From contig JBAROU010000042.1 of NCBI GenBank assembly GCA_049642385.1, forward strand, positions 1 to 16,695: DNA of 16,695 nt, read 5' to 3'. A program made the translations under genes and the position numbers. The notes beneath the pieces are model-generated. The model had not been told where the DNA came from and searched no databases. It was given only the letters and a program-made list of their open reading frames with translations. Below, piece by piece: positions 1-7,681 of this stretch. This DNA comes from JBAROU01 sp049642385. Lineage in GTDB: Bacteria > Chloroflexota > Dehalococcoidia > DSTF01 > RBG-16-68-14. The stretch's first letter is position 1. Each line of letters opens with the position of its first letter.

Positions 1-1
1 G

Positions 2-1921
2 GCCACAGCGGCCGGCAACGGCGACGCAGTCGAGGCGGCAGCGGCACTCGACACCGAGAACTACCGCACGGTCTATACGGAGAAGGAACTCGACGACGTG
101 GTGCGCCGCCTGTCGAAGGCGAAGACCTTCGCGTTCGACACGGAGACGACGGACCAGCATGCGCTGCGTGCGTCGCTCGTCGGCATTTCGCTCGCGTGGG
201 AGCCGGGCGAGGCGGCCTACGTGCCGGTGGGCCACCAGCGCGGCCTCGGCGAGGGTGAGCAGCTCCCGCTCGAGACGGTATTGGGCAAGCTGGCGCCGGT
301 GCTGGCCGACGAAGGCATCGCGAAGGTCGGGCACAACATCAAGTACGACATTGAGGTGCTTCGGAACTACGACATCGACGTGAACTGTGTCGCGTTCGAC
401 ACGATGATCGCCTCGTATCTGCTGAACGAGGGCGGCGGCACAGAGTCGCCGCGACCGGGGGCCGGTTCGCTCAGCCTGAAGTGGCTCGCGTCGAAGCGGT
501 TGAACGTCGAGCTGACGCCGATTGCGGACCTGATCGGCACGGGCGCAAAGCAGATCTCGATGGCCGACGTGAGCGCCGAGCAAGCGTCGCCCTATGCCTG
601 CGCCGACGCCGATATAACACTGCGGCTGCGCCCGACCCTGGAGGCGGACCTGCGGGAGCAAAACCTCTGGCCGTTGTTCTCGGAGATCGAGATGCCGCTG
701 GTGCCCGTGCTCGCGCGGATGGAAGAGGCAGGCGTCGCAGTCGACAGTGAGCGGCTGCGCGAGATGTCGCGCGGCCTCACGAAGCAGATCGCGCAGCTCG
801 AGAAGCGCGCGTACGACTCGATTGGGCACGAGTTCAACCTCGGCTCGCCGCAGCAGCTCTCGCAGGTGCTCTTCGAGGAGCTGAGCCTCCCCAAGACGCG
901 CCGCACGAAGCAGGGCTACACGACCGACGCCACCGCGCTCGAAGGGTTGCGCGGCGCACACGATGTGATCGACGCGCTGCTCGAGTGGCGACAGCTGACG
1001 AAGCTGAAGGGCACCTACATCGATGCGCTGCCCGCGCTAGTGCATCCGAAGACCGGGCGCATCCACTCCAACTTCAACCAGACCGTGGCCGCGACGGGAC
1101 GCCTGTCGTCACAGGACCCGAATTTGCAGAACATCCCGATCCGCACGGAGCTGGGCAACACCATCCGGCGCGCGTTCATCGCGCGTGACTTCGGGCCGAA
1201 GCCGATCCTGCTCGCGGCGGACTACTCGCAGATCGAGCTGCGCATCCTGGCACACCTGGCGCAGGACGAGGGGCTGATCCAGGCCTTCCAGAACGATGAG
1301 GACATCCACGCCGCGACCGCCTCGCGCGTGTTTGCCGTAGCGCTCGACGCGGTGACGACGGAGCAGCGGCGGCGGGCGAAGGTGTTCAACTTCGGCGTGC
1401 TCTACGGCCTAAGCGAGTTCGGGCTCTCGACGCGGGAGGGCATCTCGCGCGAGGAGGCGGCGGAGTTCATCGACACGTACTTCACGTCCTACCCGAAGGT
1501 GCAGGCTTGGCGCGATGGCGTGATCAAGAGCACGCGCGAGCTTGGTTACGCCGAGACGCTGGTGGGCCGGAAGCGGCTGATCCCTGAAATCCGCTCGCCC
1601 AACTTCCAGGTACGCAGCGCCGCCGAGCGCATGGCAGTGAACATGCCGGTGCAGGGCACGGCGTCGGACATCATCAAGATCGCCATGAACAAGATCGATG
1701 CGGAGCTGCGCGAGCGCGCCCTGACGACGAAGATGATCCTCCAGGTGCACGATGAGCTGATCTTCGAAGGGCCGACGAAGGAGCGCGACGCCCTGCAGGA
1801 GATGGTGCTGCGCATCATGCCGGAGTCACTCGAGCTGGTGGTGCCCCTGAAGGTGGACGTGAAGATCGGCACCTCGTGGGGTGAGCTGGAGGAAGTCGCG
1901 GCAGTCGCGAGCGCGGGGTGA
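2..1921 (+). CDS. polA: DNA polymerase I, 5'-truncated by window edge
   Basis: This is a family A DNA polymerase, which fills gaps and replaces primers in replication and repair. The reading frame is open to the left edge from base 2, so the visible 639 residues lack the N-terminal part, including the expected 5' nuclease domain. The GTG at 98 is internal to the exonuclease domain and is not a real start. The 3'-5' proofreading domain looks active: Exo I FDTET (137-148), Exo II NIKYD (336-350) and Exo III YACAD (about 592-606). Polymerase motif A (DYSQIELR), the O-helix motif B (RRRAKVFNFGVLYG, with Phe at the dNTP/ddNTP-discriminating position) and motif C (VHDE) are all present and in order. 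The C-terminus is of normal length and ends at TGA 1919-1921. The next gene starts 6 nt later, so the two are probably cotranscribed. Identity is certain; full length cannot be judged from this window. Confidence 0.97.
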   Translation, partial: ATAAGNGDAVEAAAALDTENYRTVYTEKELDDVVRRLSKAKTFAFDTETTDQHALRASLVGISLAWEPGEAAYVPVGHQRGLGEGEQLPLETVLGKLAPVLADEGIAKVGHNIKYDIEVLRNYDIDVNCVAFDTMIASYLLNEGGGTESPRPGAGSLSLKWLASKRLNVELTPIADLIGTGAKQISMADVSAEQASPYACADADITLRLRPTLEADLREQNLWPLFSEIEMPLVPVLARMEEAGVAVDSERLREMSRGLTKQIAQLEKRAYDSIGHEFNLGSPQQLSQVLFEELSLPKTRRTKQGYTTDATALEGLRGAHDVIDALLEWRQLTKLKGTYIDALPALVHPKTGRIHSNFNQTVAATGRLSSQDPNLQNIPIRTELGNTIRRAFIARDFGPKPILLAADYSQIELRILAHLAQDEGLIQAFQNDEDIHAATASRVFAVALDAVTTEQRRRAKVFNFGVLYGLSEFGLSTREGISREEAAEFIDTYFTSYPKVQAWRDGVIKSTRELGYAETLVGRKRLIPEIRSPNFQVRSAAERMAVNMPVQGTASDIIKIAMNKIDAELRERALTTKMILQVHDELIFEGPTKERDALQEMVLRIMPESLELVVPLKVDVKIGTSWGELEEVAAVASAG

Positions 1922-1927
1922 GGACAG

Positions 1928-2431
1928 ATGAAGTGGAGCGAGTTCGAGGCGGCGGCGCCCGATCTCGCGGCGCGCGGGCGAGAGCGCTTCGAGGCGACGG
2001 GACTTGCGCTGGTCGGCACGATCCGGAAGGACGGCACGCCACGAATCAGCCCGCTCGAGCCGCTGATCGCCGACGGAGAGCTCTACCTGGGGATGATGTG
2101 GCAGTCGAGAAAGGCGCTCGATCTGCTGCGCGATCCACGGTGCGTCGTACATAGCACCGTGTCGAAGCCGGACGCATCGGAGGGGGAGTTCAAGCTCTGG
2201 GCGCGGGTGCGAGACGTGCAGAACCCGCAAGAGCGCGAGCGGTGCGCCGACGCCTACGAGGCGAAGATCCAGTGGCGGCCCACCGAGCCGTACCACCTGT
2301 TCGCCGCGGACATTGAGAGCGCATCGTTCATTCAGAGCACGGGCGAAGAGCAGTTCGTGATGCGCTGGCGCGCAGGCGGGAAGCTCGTGACGGCGACGCG
2401 GCGCTGGGCGGGATCAGGGTACGCGGGGTAA
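1928..2431 (+). CDS. pyridoxamine 5'-phosphate oxidase-like FMN-binding protein
   Basis: A 167-aa protein of the PNPOx-like split-barrel flavoprotein family. The N-terminal half carries the usual barrel pattern. A strand reading LALVGTIRKDGTPRISPL is followed by a strand with LYLGMMWQSRKALDLLRDPRC, where a Ser/Lys pair commonly contacts flavin phosphate. Family members bind FMN, F420 or haem and carry out varied redox reactions, so the substrate cannot be named. The C-terminus, with a Trp/Arg-rich strand (FVMRWRAGGKLVTATRRW), agrees with a complete protein. The start is supported by GAGGA at 1920-1924, which overlaps the polA stop. This implies translational coupling and cotranscription with polA. 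It is unlikely to be the true vitamin B6 enzyme (PdxH), because the typical PdxH C-terminal signature is not evident. Confidence 0.8.
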   Translation: MKWSEFEAAAPDLAARGRERFEATGLALVGTIRKDGTPRISPLEPLIADGELYLGMMWQSRKALDLLRDPRCVVHSTVSKPDASEGEFKLWARVRDVQNPQERERCADAYEAKIQWRPTEPYHLFAADIESASFIQSTGEEQFVMRWRAGGKLVTATRRWAGSGYAG

Positions 2432-2505
2432 GGGCGGTGGCGAGGGCGGGACGGGTGAGGTTGCTTCGAAGCTAGCATGAAACCAGTTCGCCACGTACTA
2501 CATTT

Positions 2506-2510
2506 AGGAG
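2506..2510 (+). promoter_or_regulatory. Shine-Dalgarno that fixes the DUF2283 start
   Basis: AGGAG lies 8 nt before the ATG at 2519. A longer in-frame start at 2477 exists, but it adds 14 residues that do not look like the family and has no ribosome binding site. The 2519 start is therefore preferred. Confidence 0.7.
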
Positions 2511-2518
2511 CGATCGTT

Positions 2519-2740
2519 ATGAGAATCACGTACGACCCGGAAGTTGACGCCCTATACATCCGTTTTCAGGAGACCACAGTGACCACGAAGCACATCGGTG
2601 AAGGGCTGGCGGCCGATTACGATGCGGATGGCCACCTTGCCGGGATCGAGATTCTCGATGCGGCGAAGCGGCTTGGCGGTCGTGAAGTCTTCCGGCAGGT
2701 CGTGCTCGAAGACCTGGCGCTGAGCCAGCCTTCGGAGTAG
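2519..2740 (+). CDS. DUF2283 family small protein
   Basis: A 73-aa protein with the DUF2283 pattern. It begins with a strand of the form ITYDPEVDALYIRF, has a central acidic DYDADGHLAGIEIL segment, and a C-terminal helix. The motif pair YD-x-E/V-DALYI and D-x-DG-x2-GIEIL is diagnostic. The function of the family is not established. It is often found next to DUF4258 genes and has been discussed as a possible antitoxin-like partner, but no such neighbour is present here: the next gene is an alcohol dehydrogenase with its own promoter. The gap upstream (2432-2505) holds no obvious promoter, so it could be the last gene of the polA transcript. Confidence 0.8.
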   Translation: MRITYDPEVDALYIRFQETTVTTKHIGEGLAADYDADGHLAGIEILDAAKRLGGREVFRQVVLEDLALSQPSE

Positions 2741-2770
2741 CCCACGCTCCTTCCTTCGCCGCCCCCACGC

Positions 2771-2799
2771 TTGACATAGCCTGCGCTACCTCGCACAAT
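2771..2799 (+). promoter_or_regulatory. sigma70-type promoter of the alcohol dehydrogenase
   Basis: A perfect -35 hexamer TTGACA (2771-2776) is separated by exactly 17 nt from CACAAT (2794-2799), which matches 4 of 6 bases of the -10 consensus. Transcription would start near 2806 and give a leader of about 50 nt. This is the best promoter on the + strand of the window. Confidence 0.65.
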
Positions 2800-2858
2800 C
2801 ACGGGCGGCCACGTGCTGGTGGCAGACCGAACCTGAACGACTCGAAAGGAGCACATCC

Positions 2859-3980
2859 ATGGCTGAGAAGGGCAAGGCTGCGGTCTTCGTCGGGCCTGGC
2901 AAGGGCTACGAGCTGACGGAGTTCGACGTCCCGGACCCGGAGCCGGAAGCGATCGTGATCAAGGTGTCGATGGGCGGCATCTGCGGCTCCGACCTCCACA
3001 TCTGGCGTGGCGACTCGCCCGCGTTCGCGATGATGGCCGGCCAGGTGGTCGGGCACGAGATGACCGGTCGCGTGGCGAAGCTAGGCGCGAACATCAGCAC
3101 CGACTCGCTGGGCCGGCCGCTGAAAGAAGGCGACCGCGTCTGCTATGCGTACTTCTACCCCTGCCATCGTTGCTACCAGTGCAACAAGGGCGAGTTCGCC
3201 AACTGCCCGATGAAGGTGGCGCGCATGAGTCCCGGCGTGAGCCAGTTCAGCGGCGCCTATGGCGAGTACTACTACCTGAAGCCCGGCCACTGGGTGTTCA
3301 AGGTGCCGGACGTACTCTCGGATGAGATGGTGACGCCGGTGAACTGCGCGCTCTCGCAGGTGACGTACGGCCTGCGTCGTGCCGGGCTCCAGATGGGCGA
3401 CACGCTGGTCGTACAGGGCGCGGGCGGGCTGGGCACGAACGCTTGCGGCGTGGCGAAGGAGATGGGCGCCGACAAGGTGATCGTGATCGACGGCATGAAG
3501 GACCGGCTGGAGCTGGCGAAGCGCTTCGGCGCGGACGAGACGATCAACATCAGCGAGATGCCGGACGCGGCCGCGCGCATCCAGAAGGTGATGGAGCTGA
3601 CGGAAGGCCGTGGCGCGGACGTCGTCGGGGAGTTCGTCGGGCTACCGGCGGTGGTGCCGGAAGGACTGGCGATGACGCGCGGCGGCGGCACGTACCTAGA
3701 GATCGGCAACATCAGCTTTGGTCGGACCGTGCCCCTCGACCCGTCGTCGCTCGTGTGGGGTGGCAAGAGCATCGTCGCGATGGTGATGTATGACCCGTGG
3801 GTGATCCCGGAGGCGCTCGATTACCTGGTGCGCACGAAGGACAAGTACCCGCACGAGGAGGTCGTCACACACGACAAGTACAAGCTGGAGGACATCAACC
3901 GGGCGTTCGAAGAGGCGGAGTGGCAGAAGGACGGCAGCGCCGGCGGCACCAAGGTGCGCCGCGCCGTCCTCGTGCCGTGA
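2859..3980 (+). CDS. zinc-dependent medium-chain alcohol dehydrogenase
   Basis: A 373-aa MDR-superfamily dehydrogenase that should oxidise an alcohol, probably with NAD, in the cytoplasm. The likely catalytic zinc ligands are Cys42 (in GGICGSDLH), His66-Glu67 (GHE) and Cys163 (VNCALSQ). The structural zinc lobe is complete, with Cys102, Cys105, Cys108 and Cys116. The Rossmann motif GAGGLG is at 187-192. An Asp (VIVID) ends the second strand, which favours NAD(H) over NADP(H). The ATG at 2859 is preceded at 7 nt by AAAGGAG (2845-2851), a strong ribosome binding site. The gene has its own promoter and terminator and so is probably monocistronic. The substrate is unknown. Threonine dehydrogenase-like and benzyl or sugar alcohol dehydrogenase-like roles are all possible from sequence alone. 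Confidence 0.92.
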   Translation: MAEKGKAAVFVGPGKGYELTEFDVPDPEPEAIVIKVSMGGICGSDLHIWRGDSPAFAMMAGQVVGHEMTGRVAKLGANISTDSLGRPLKEGDRVCYAYFYPCHRCYQCNKGEFANCPMKVARMSPGVSQFSGAYGEYYYLKPGHWVFKVPDVLSDEMVTPVNCALSQVTYGLRRAGLQMGDTLVVQGAGGLGTNACGVAKEMGADKVIVIDGMKDRLELAKRFGADETINISEMPDAAARIQKVMELTEGRGADVVGEFVGLPAVVPEGLAMTRGGGTYLEIGNISFGRTVPLDPSSLVWGGKSIVAMVMYDPWVIPEALDYLVRTKDKYPHEEVVTHDKYKLEDINRAFEEAEWQKDGSAGGTKVRRAVLVP

Positions 3981-3981
3981 T

Positions 3982-4016
3982 CTCGACGTTCGAGGCTCGA
4001 AGTTCGAAGTTCGATG
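3982..4016. repeat. five-unit heptamer tandem repeat
   Basis: Five uninterrupted 7-bp units start at 3982, 3989, 3996, 4003 and 4010. Each begins CTCGA or TTCGA, and the consensus is YTCGARG. The array starts two bases after the dehydrogenase stop codon and runs directly into the terminator stem. It resembles the short heptameric repeats seen in intergenic DNA of some bacteria. Confidence 0.75.
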
Positions 4017-4051
4017 CAGGGGCGCACGATGGGCGCTCCTGCGTCTTTCTT
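4016..4051 (+). terminator. intrinsic terminator after the alcohol dehydrogenase
   Basis: A 10-bp stem (4016-4025 with 4033-4042, one G-T wobble at 4021/4037) closes a 7-nt loop, ACGATGG. It is followed by the pyrimidine-rich, T-rich tract GTCTTTCTT (4043-4051). This is the layout of a Rho-independent terminator for the + strand transcript ending at 3980. Confidence 0.7.
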
Positions 4052-4060
4052 CACTCGAAG

Positions 4061-4076
4061 CCAGGCTGAGGCCTGG
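4061..4076. repeat. CCAGGC/GCCTGG palindrome, copy 1
   Basis: A perfect 6-bp inverted repeat with a TGAG loop lies 14 nt beyond the stop codon of the minus-strand permease. A near-identical palindrome lies 13 nt beyond the peptidase stop at 10517. No T-tract follows on either strand. It may be a dispersed intergenic palindrome acting as a 3'-end stabiliser, or a weak terminator. Confidence 0.55.
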
Positions 4077-4090
4077 CCCACACTTGGCAG

Positions 4091-4957
4091 CTAGTTGCTC
4101 AGGTCGCGGCGGCGGAAGACCTGGTACGCGATCACAAGGAAGATGAGGCAGTAGATCGCGATGACGAGCGTCGCGGCGGCAGGGTGCGGGGTGTCTGATG
4201 AAAATGAATTATCGCGGAAGGCCATGGCGTTGTACGCGCCTGAACCGATCGTGTTGGCGGCGAGGAGGGCCGCGACGTTATGGCCCAGGAGCAGCGAGTT
4301 GATCGTGGGCGCCGGGCCGCCGAGGCCGTTCAGGATAGCGACGAGGATCGACTCCATGATCAGGTAGATAAAGCTGCCGACTACGCCGAGCGTTGTGGAG
4401 CGGCTGACGACGGTGAGGCAGAAGGCTAGCATGCCGTAAGGGACGATGGCATAGCCCGCTCGCAGCACCATGAGCGGAACCTCGGCAGCGGACGGCCCAT
4501 CGGGCACAGCGAGCGTCACCGGTTCTCCCGCGACCATCGTGGCGATGATCGACATGATCACGCCAAAGAGCAATGCCAAGAGGAGGCCAGCCGAGCTCAG
4601 GACAACAGTGGCGAGGAGCTTCACGGTCAGATACTGAGATCGAGGCTGGCCACGCGCGATCGCCTGGCGTACAGTGCCCCAGTTGTGCTCCGTCGCGATC
4701 ACGGATGCGGCAAGGACGCCAACGAAAAACGACCCCCAGAATTGCCCCGCGTCAAGGAGTGTGACAAGCGACCAGGGCAGGGCAAAGCCACGGAGCGCTT
4801 CGGCGGCATACTCCGCGTCGTCATATTTCCAGCTCACAAAGCCTACGACCCAGACCTGGAATGCCGCTCCCAGCGACATGACCGCGAACAGGATGTAAGG
4901 TAGCCAGCGCTTGCGCACCTTGAGCAATTCCGATGTGAGCAATCTACGCGTCGGCAT
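4091..4957 (-). CDS. ABC-2 type transporter permease
   Basis: A 288-aa membrane protein with about six hydrophobic segments, near residues 19-41, 65-88, 114-141, 166-184, 189-210 and 260-281. The stretch TEHNWGTVRQAIARGQPRS (89-107), between the second and third segments, is the typical ABC-2 signature: a conserved Glu, then GT, then an Arg-rich turn. It should form the membrane pore for the ATPase encoded just upstream. Its ATG overlaps the end of that ATPase gene by 14 bp, and GGGGGAG (4962-4968 on the complement) sits 4 nt before it, so the two are translationally coupled. The substrate is unknown; ABC-2 exporters move drugs, antibiotics, polysaccharides or lipids. It is the last gene of the four-gene minus-strand operon. 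Confidence 0.88.
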   Translation of the reverse strand: MPTRRLLTSELLKVRKRWLPYILFAVMSLGAAFQVWVVGFVSWKYDDAEYAAEALRGFALPWSLVTLLDAGQFWGSFFVGVLAASVIATEHNWGTVRQAIARGQPRSQYLTVKLLATVVLSSAGLLLALLFGVIMSIIATMVAGEPVTLAVPDGPSAAEVPLMVLRAGYAIVPYGMLAFCLTVVSRSTTLGVVGSFIYLIMESILVAILNGLGGPAPTINSLLLGHNVAALLAANTIGSGAYNAMAFRDNSFSSDTPHPAAATLVIAIYCLIFLVIAYQVFRRRDLSN

Positions 4958-5876
4958 CTTGCTCCCCCGTCACGTCCAGGAAAAAGTCCTCCAGCGTGTT
5001 CTCGCGGGGTCGCAGCTCAGCGAGGTAGACCTGCGCTTCGGCGAGCGCGCGGCTCAGCTCGGCGGCGCGCTCGCGGGGCGCCTGCACGACGAGGCGGTTG
5101 TTCTCGCGCTGGACATCGGCCACCCAGTCGAGGCGACCGAGCACGTCGGCGGCCTTGGCGCCGTCGGTCACCTCCATCTCGAGCGCTTCGCCGCTGCGTG
5201 TGAGCGTGGCGACGGCGCCTTGTGTGAGAAGCTTGCCGCCCTTGACGATGCCGACGTCGTCGCACATCAGCTCGACTTCGCTGAGCAGGTGACTGGAGAT
5301 GAAGACCGTCTTGCCTTGCCCACCCAACTCTCGAAAGAGGTCGCGGAAGTGGCGCATGCCGGCCGGGTCCAGGCCATTCGTCGGCTCGTCCAGGACGAGC
5401 AGGTCCGGATCGTGAACAAGCGCGCCGGCGAGCAGCAGGCGTTGCTTCATGCCTTGCGAGTACGTGCGGACGTTGTCTCCGGCGCGGGGGAGCAGCCCGA
5501 CGAGGTCGAGCACTTCATCGATCCGCCGATCGCTGCCATCACACTCCGAGATCGCCGACCACACGCGCAGGTTGTCGCGCGCGGAGAGGAGCGGGTAAAA
5601 CGCCTGCCCTTCGAGCATCGCACCGGTGCGCTGGAGCGTGTCGGAGAGGTGCGCGCGAGGATCGAGGCCAAAGATTTCAACATGGCCTGATGTGGGCGCT
5701 AGCAGGCCGAGGATGATACCGATGGTCGTGGTCTTTCCCGCGCCGTTCGGGCCCAGGAACCCGTACACGCGCCCTTTGCGGACCTCAAGGTTCAGATCCT
5801 GAACCGCCTGCAGCCGTTTGTATCGCTTGCTAAGCCCGGCGGTCCGGAGAATTACGTCAGTAGGAGCGTCAGACAT
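4944..5876 (-). CDS. ABC transporter ATP-binding protein (ABC-2 exporter type)
   Basis: A 310-aa nucleotide-binding subunit that powers the adjacent permease. Visible motifs are Walker A GPNGAGKT (42-49), the signature YSQGMKQR (139-146), Walker B LLVLDEP (159-165) with catalytic Glu164, the D-loop GLDP and the H-loop SSH with His195. The signature has Gln in place of the usual first Gly (SGG becomes SQG), a variant that is common in this exporter subgroup. The last ~90 residues form the accessory C-terminal domain typical of CcmA/DrrA-like ATPases. The gene starts 8 nt after the stop of the methyltransferase gene, with only a weak ribosome binding site, so coupling is likely. An efflux or self-resistance role is possible, but the cargo is not shown. 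Confidence 0.92.
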   Translation of the reverse strand: MSDAPTDVILRTAGLSKRYKRLQAVQDLNLEVRKGRVYGFLGPNGAGKTTTIGIILGLLAPTSGHVEIFGLDPRAHLSDTLQRTGAMLEGQAFYPLLSARDNLRVWSAISECDGSDRRIDEVLDLVGLLPRAGDNVRTYSQGMKQRLLLAGALVHDPDLLVLDEPTNGLDPAGMRHFRDLFRELGGQGKTVFISSHLLSEVELMCDDVGIVKGGKLLTQGAVATLTRSGEALEMEVTDGAKAADVLGRLDWVADVQRENNRLVVQAPRERAAELSRALAEAQVYLAELRPRENTLEDFFLDVTGEQDADA

Positions 5877-5884
5877 GCTTCGTC

Positions 5885-6703
5885 TTACCCAGCGGCCGGC
5901 TTGGTCGCCTTGACCGAGTATATGAGCGGGACCGAACCGTCGTGGATCGTAAGACGCGCATGCTGGTCGTCAACATACTCCATGAACGGGTGTGACTTCC
6001 AGCCTGTGAATGGGAACTCGTGCAGGAACTCGATGCGGAGGCCGGCATCGATGAGCGCTGTAACCACCTCGCTGACGGGGTGCGACCACTCGTACGTCGT
6101 GCGATTCTGGAACTTCGCGCTCATGTCGGCGTAGGTGCCGTCATCGTCGAAGCGCAGCGGCTCGCGCGGCTGGAAGTACGGGTAGCGGACGCGCAGGTCA
6201 GTCGCGTCTGGCGCGTCATCGAAGATCGCCATGTAGGGGTGGAATTCGGCGACGTAGAAGGTGCCGCCGGGCTTGACGAAGTGCGCTGCGACACGCGCCC
6301 AGCGTGGGACGTCCGGCAGCCAATTGAGCGCGCCGTAGGACGTGAAGACGATGTCGAATTGCCCGTCCAGCTTCTCGGGGACGGAGTAGATGTCGGTGAC
6401 GAGGAAGCGTGCATCGATGCCTAGCTCATCAGCGAGCGAGCGCGCCGCCGCGATCGCCGGTTCAGAGAAATCGATGCCGGTGACGAGCGCGCCCTGGCGT
6501 GCCCAGGAGAGCGTATCGAGGCCGAAATGACACTGGAGGTGGAGGAGCGTCTTACCGCGTACGTCGCCCAGCTCTTCACGCTCGACGGTCTTGAGCTTGT
6601 TTAGGCCAGCCTTGAATTCGGCGACCCGATACGTTTCCGACGCTACGTGGATGGGGACGGCCTCGTCCCAGTGGCGGCGGTTCGCCTCCGTGTATTCGTT
6701 CAT
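5885..6703 (-). CDS. class I SAM-dependent methyltransferase
   Basis: A 272-aa Rossmann-fold methyltransferase. The SAM-binding loop is the variant LLHLQCHFGLDTL (53-65), in which most of the glycines of the canonical E/DxGxGxG are missing. This variant is known in a soluble subgroup of class I enzymes, so it does not by itself mean loss of activity. Asp78 (GIDFSE) is the probable ribose-binding acidic residue. The strand FDIVFTSYG (116-124) and KPGG (144-147) are further typical elements. The C-terminal half is rich in Tyr, Phe and Trp and probably forms the substrate pocket. The start codon overlaps the stop of the upstream hydrolase gene by 4 bp (ATGA, 6700-6703). The substrate is not recognisable. 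The operon suggests a small molecule handled together with the hydrolase and exporter. Confidence 0.85.
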   Translation of the reverse strand: MNEYTEANRRHWDEAVPIHVASETYRVAEFKAGLNKLKTVEREELGDVRGKTLLHLQCHFGLDTLSWARQGALVTGIDFSEPAIAAARSLADELGIDARFLVTDIYSVPEKLDGQFDIVFTSYGALNWLPDVPRWARVAAHFVKPGGTFYVAEFHPYMAIFDDAPDATDLRVRYPYFQPREPLRFDDDGTYADMSAKFQNRTTYEWSHPVSEVVTALIDAGLRIEFLHEFPFTGWKSHPFMEYVDDQHARLTIHDGSVPLIYSVKATKPAAG

Positions 6704-7632
6704 CTATTGCCGGCGGAGGCGTCGCTCGTAACCGCGAGCGGCTCGCGCTGGCGGGCGAGCGTGTCGCGGAAGAACGCGACGAGACGGCGTTCGTACTCCT
6801 CAGGCGCGGCCTGCCAGCCGCGCGCATGGTCGGCGCCGGGGATGAGCCAGAAGCGTTTCGGCTCAAGCGCCGCCTCGAAGACGCGCTCGGTCTCGTCGCA
6901 GCCGACCACGGCGTCGTGCTCGTCCGCGATCACGTACACAGGTCGCGGGCTGTGCGACTGCACCGCATCCCGCGCGTTGGCCAGCGCGAGCGGTTCGCCG
7001 AGCCGCAGGTCGATCACCCGTTTCGCGACCGCACCGATGCCGAGCGTCGGAAGCTTGAAGTAGTGCTGGAGGGAGCGCGTCATGAGCGTGTCCTGACTGG
7101 AGTACGGCGCCTCCACGGTAAGCGCGCGCACCCGCTGGTCCTCCGCCGCGACGAGGATAGCGACCACGGAGCCCATCGACATGCCGAAAACGCCCACGCG
7201 CGCCGGGTCTACCTCTGGCCGCGAGGCAAGCGTATCGATGGCGGCACTGAGGTCGTCCCGCTCGCGCAGGCCCATAGTGATCGCGGCGCCGCCACTCTCG
7301 CCGCGGTGGCGGTAGTCGAACATCAGCACCGCGAAACCGGCGCGGTGGAGGATGTCGGCGTGCGGAAGGAGCTCGCAGCGGCTCCGGCTCCACCCGTGCG
7401 AGAGCACCACGGCGGGACTCGGCCCGACGCCTGGCGCGGGAATGAACCAGCCCGAGAGGCGGGTGCCGTCGCTGCTGAAAAACGTCACGTCCTTGGCGGG
7501 CAGATCGAAGTCGTTCAGGTCGTGATCTTCCTGCTTGCGCGGCGGATGCAAGACGCGTTGCGAGATGGCCCAGGCGACGCCAAGGGGAACGACAGAGAGC
7601 ACAGAAGCAAGCAGGACGAGGCGACGGATCAT
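6700..7632 (-). CDS. membrane-anchored alpha/beta hydrolase
   Basis: A 310-aa alpha/beta hydrolase. Residues 5-23 are hydrophobic after a basic MIRR start, giving a signal anchor or uncleaved signal, so the catalytic domain probably faces outside the membrane. The likely catalytic triad is Ser152 in the nucleophile elbow GMSMG, Asp240 (ADEHDAVVG) and His269 (GADHARGW). The segment LSHGWSRSR (77-85) is the oxyanion-hole region. The fold matches the BAAT/dipeptidyl-peptidase-like esterases with a DYRHRGES strand-turn. It is the first gene of the minus-strand operon. Its start lies 49 nt from the divergent antiporter gene. The ribosome binding site is weak (GGGG at moderate distance). The substrate is unknown; an ester, amide or lactone is likely. 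Confidence 0.87.
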   Translation of the reverse strand: MIRRLVLLASVLSVVPLGVAWAISQRVLHPPRKQEDHDLNDFDLPAKDVTFFSSDGTRLSGWFIPAPGVGPSPAVVLSHGWSRSRCELLPHADILHRAGFAVLMFDYRHRGESGGAAITMGLRERDDLSAAIDTLASRPEVDPARVGVFGMSMGSVVAILVAAEDQRVRALTVEAPYSSQDTLMTRSLQHYFKLPTLGIGAVAKRVIDLRLGEPLALANARDAVQSHSPRPVYVIADEHDAVVGCDETERVFEAALEPKRFWLIPGADHARGWQAAPEEYERRLVAFFRDTLARQREPLAVTSDASAGNR

Positions 7633-7681
7633 GGCGGGCTACCCCATATCTTGTGACTCGGGCCTATGCTACCTTGAATCG

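Noticed and set aside
2519..2740. Toxin-antitoxin module
   Set aside because: Only a DUF2283 gene is present. There is no second small gene beside it in either direction.
3982..4016. CRISPR-like array
   Set aside because: The units are 7 bp, directly tandem and without spacers, and no cas genes are present.
4911..5690. Long + strand open frame opposite the ABC ATPase
   Set aside because: It is a high-GC antisense shadow. The minus-strand frame has all ABC motifs and this one has no recognisable domain.
7535..7681. Longer N-terminus for the antiporter starting at 7535
   Set aside because: The extension overlaps the 5' end of the divergent hydrolase gene, is Arg/Thr-rich and hydrophilic, and is not family-like. 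ATG 7682 gives a normal membrane-protein start.
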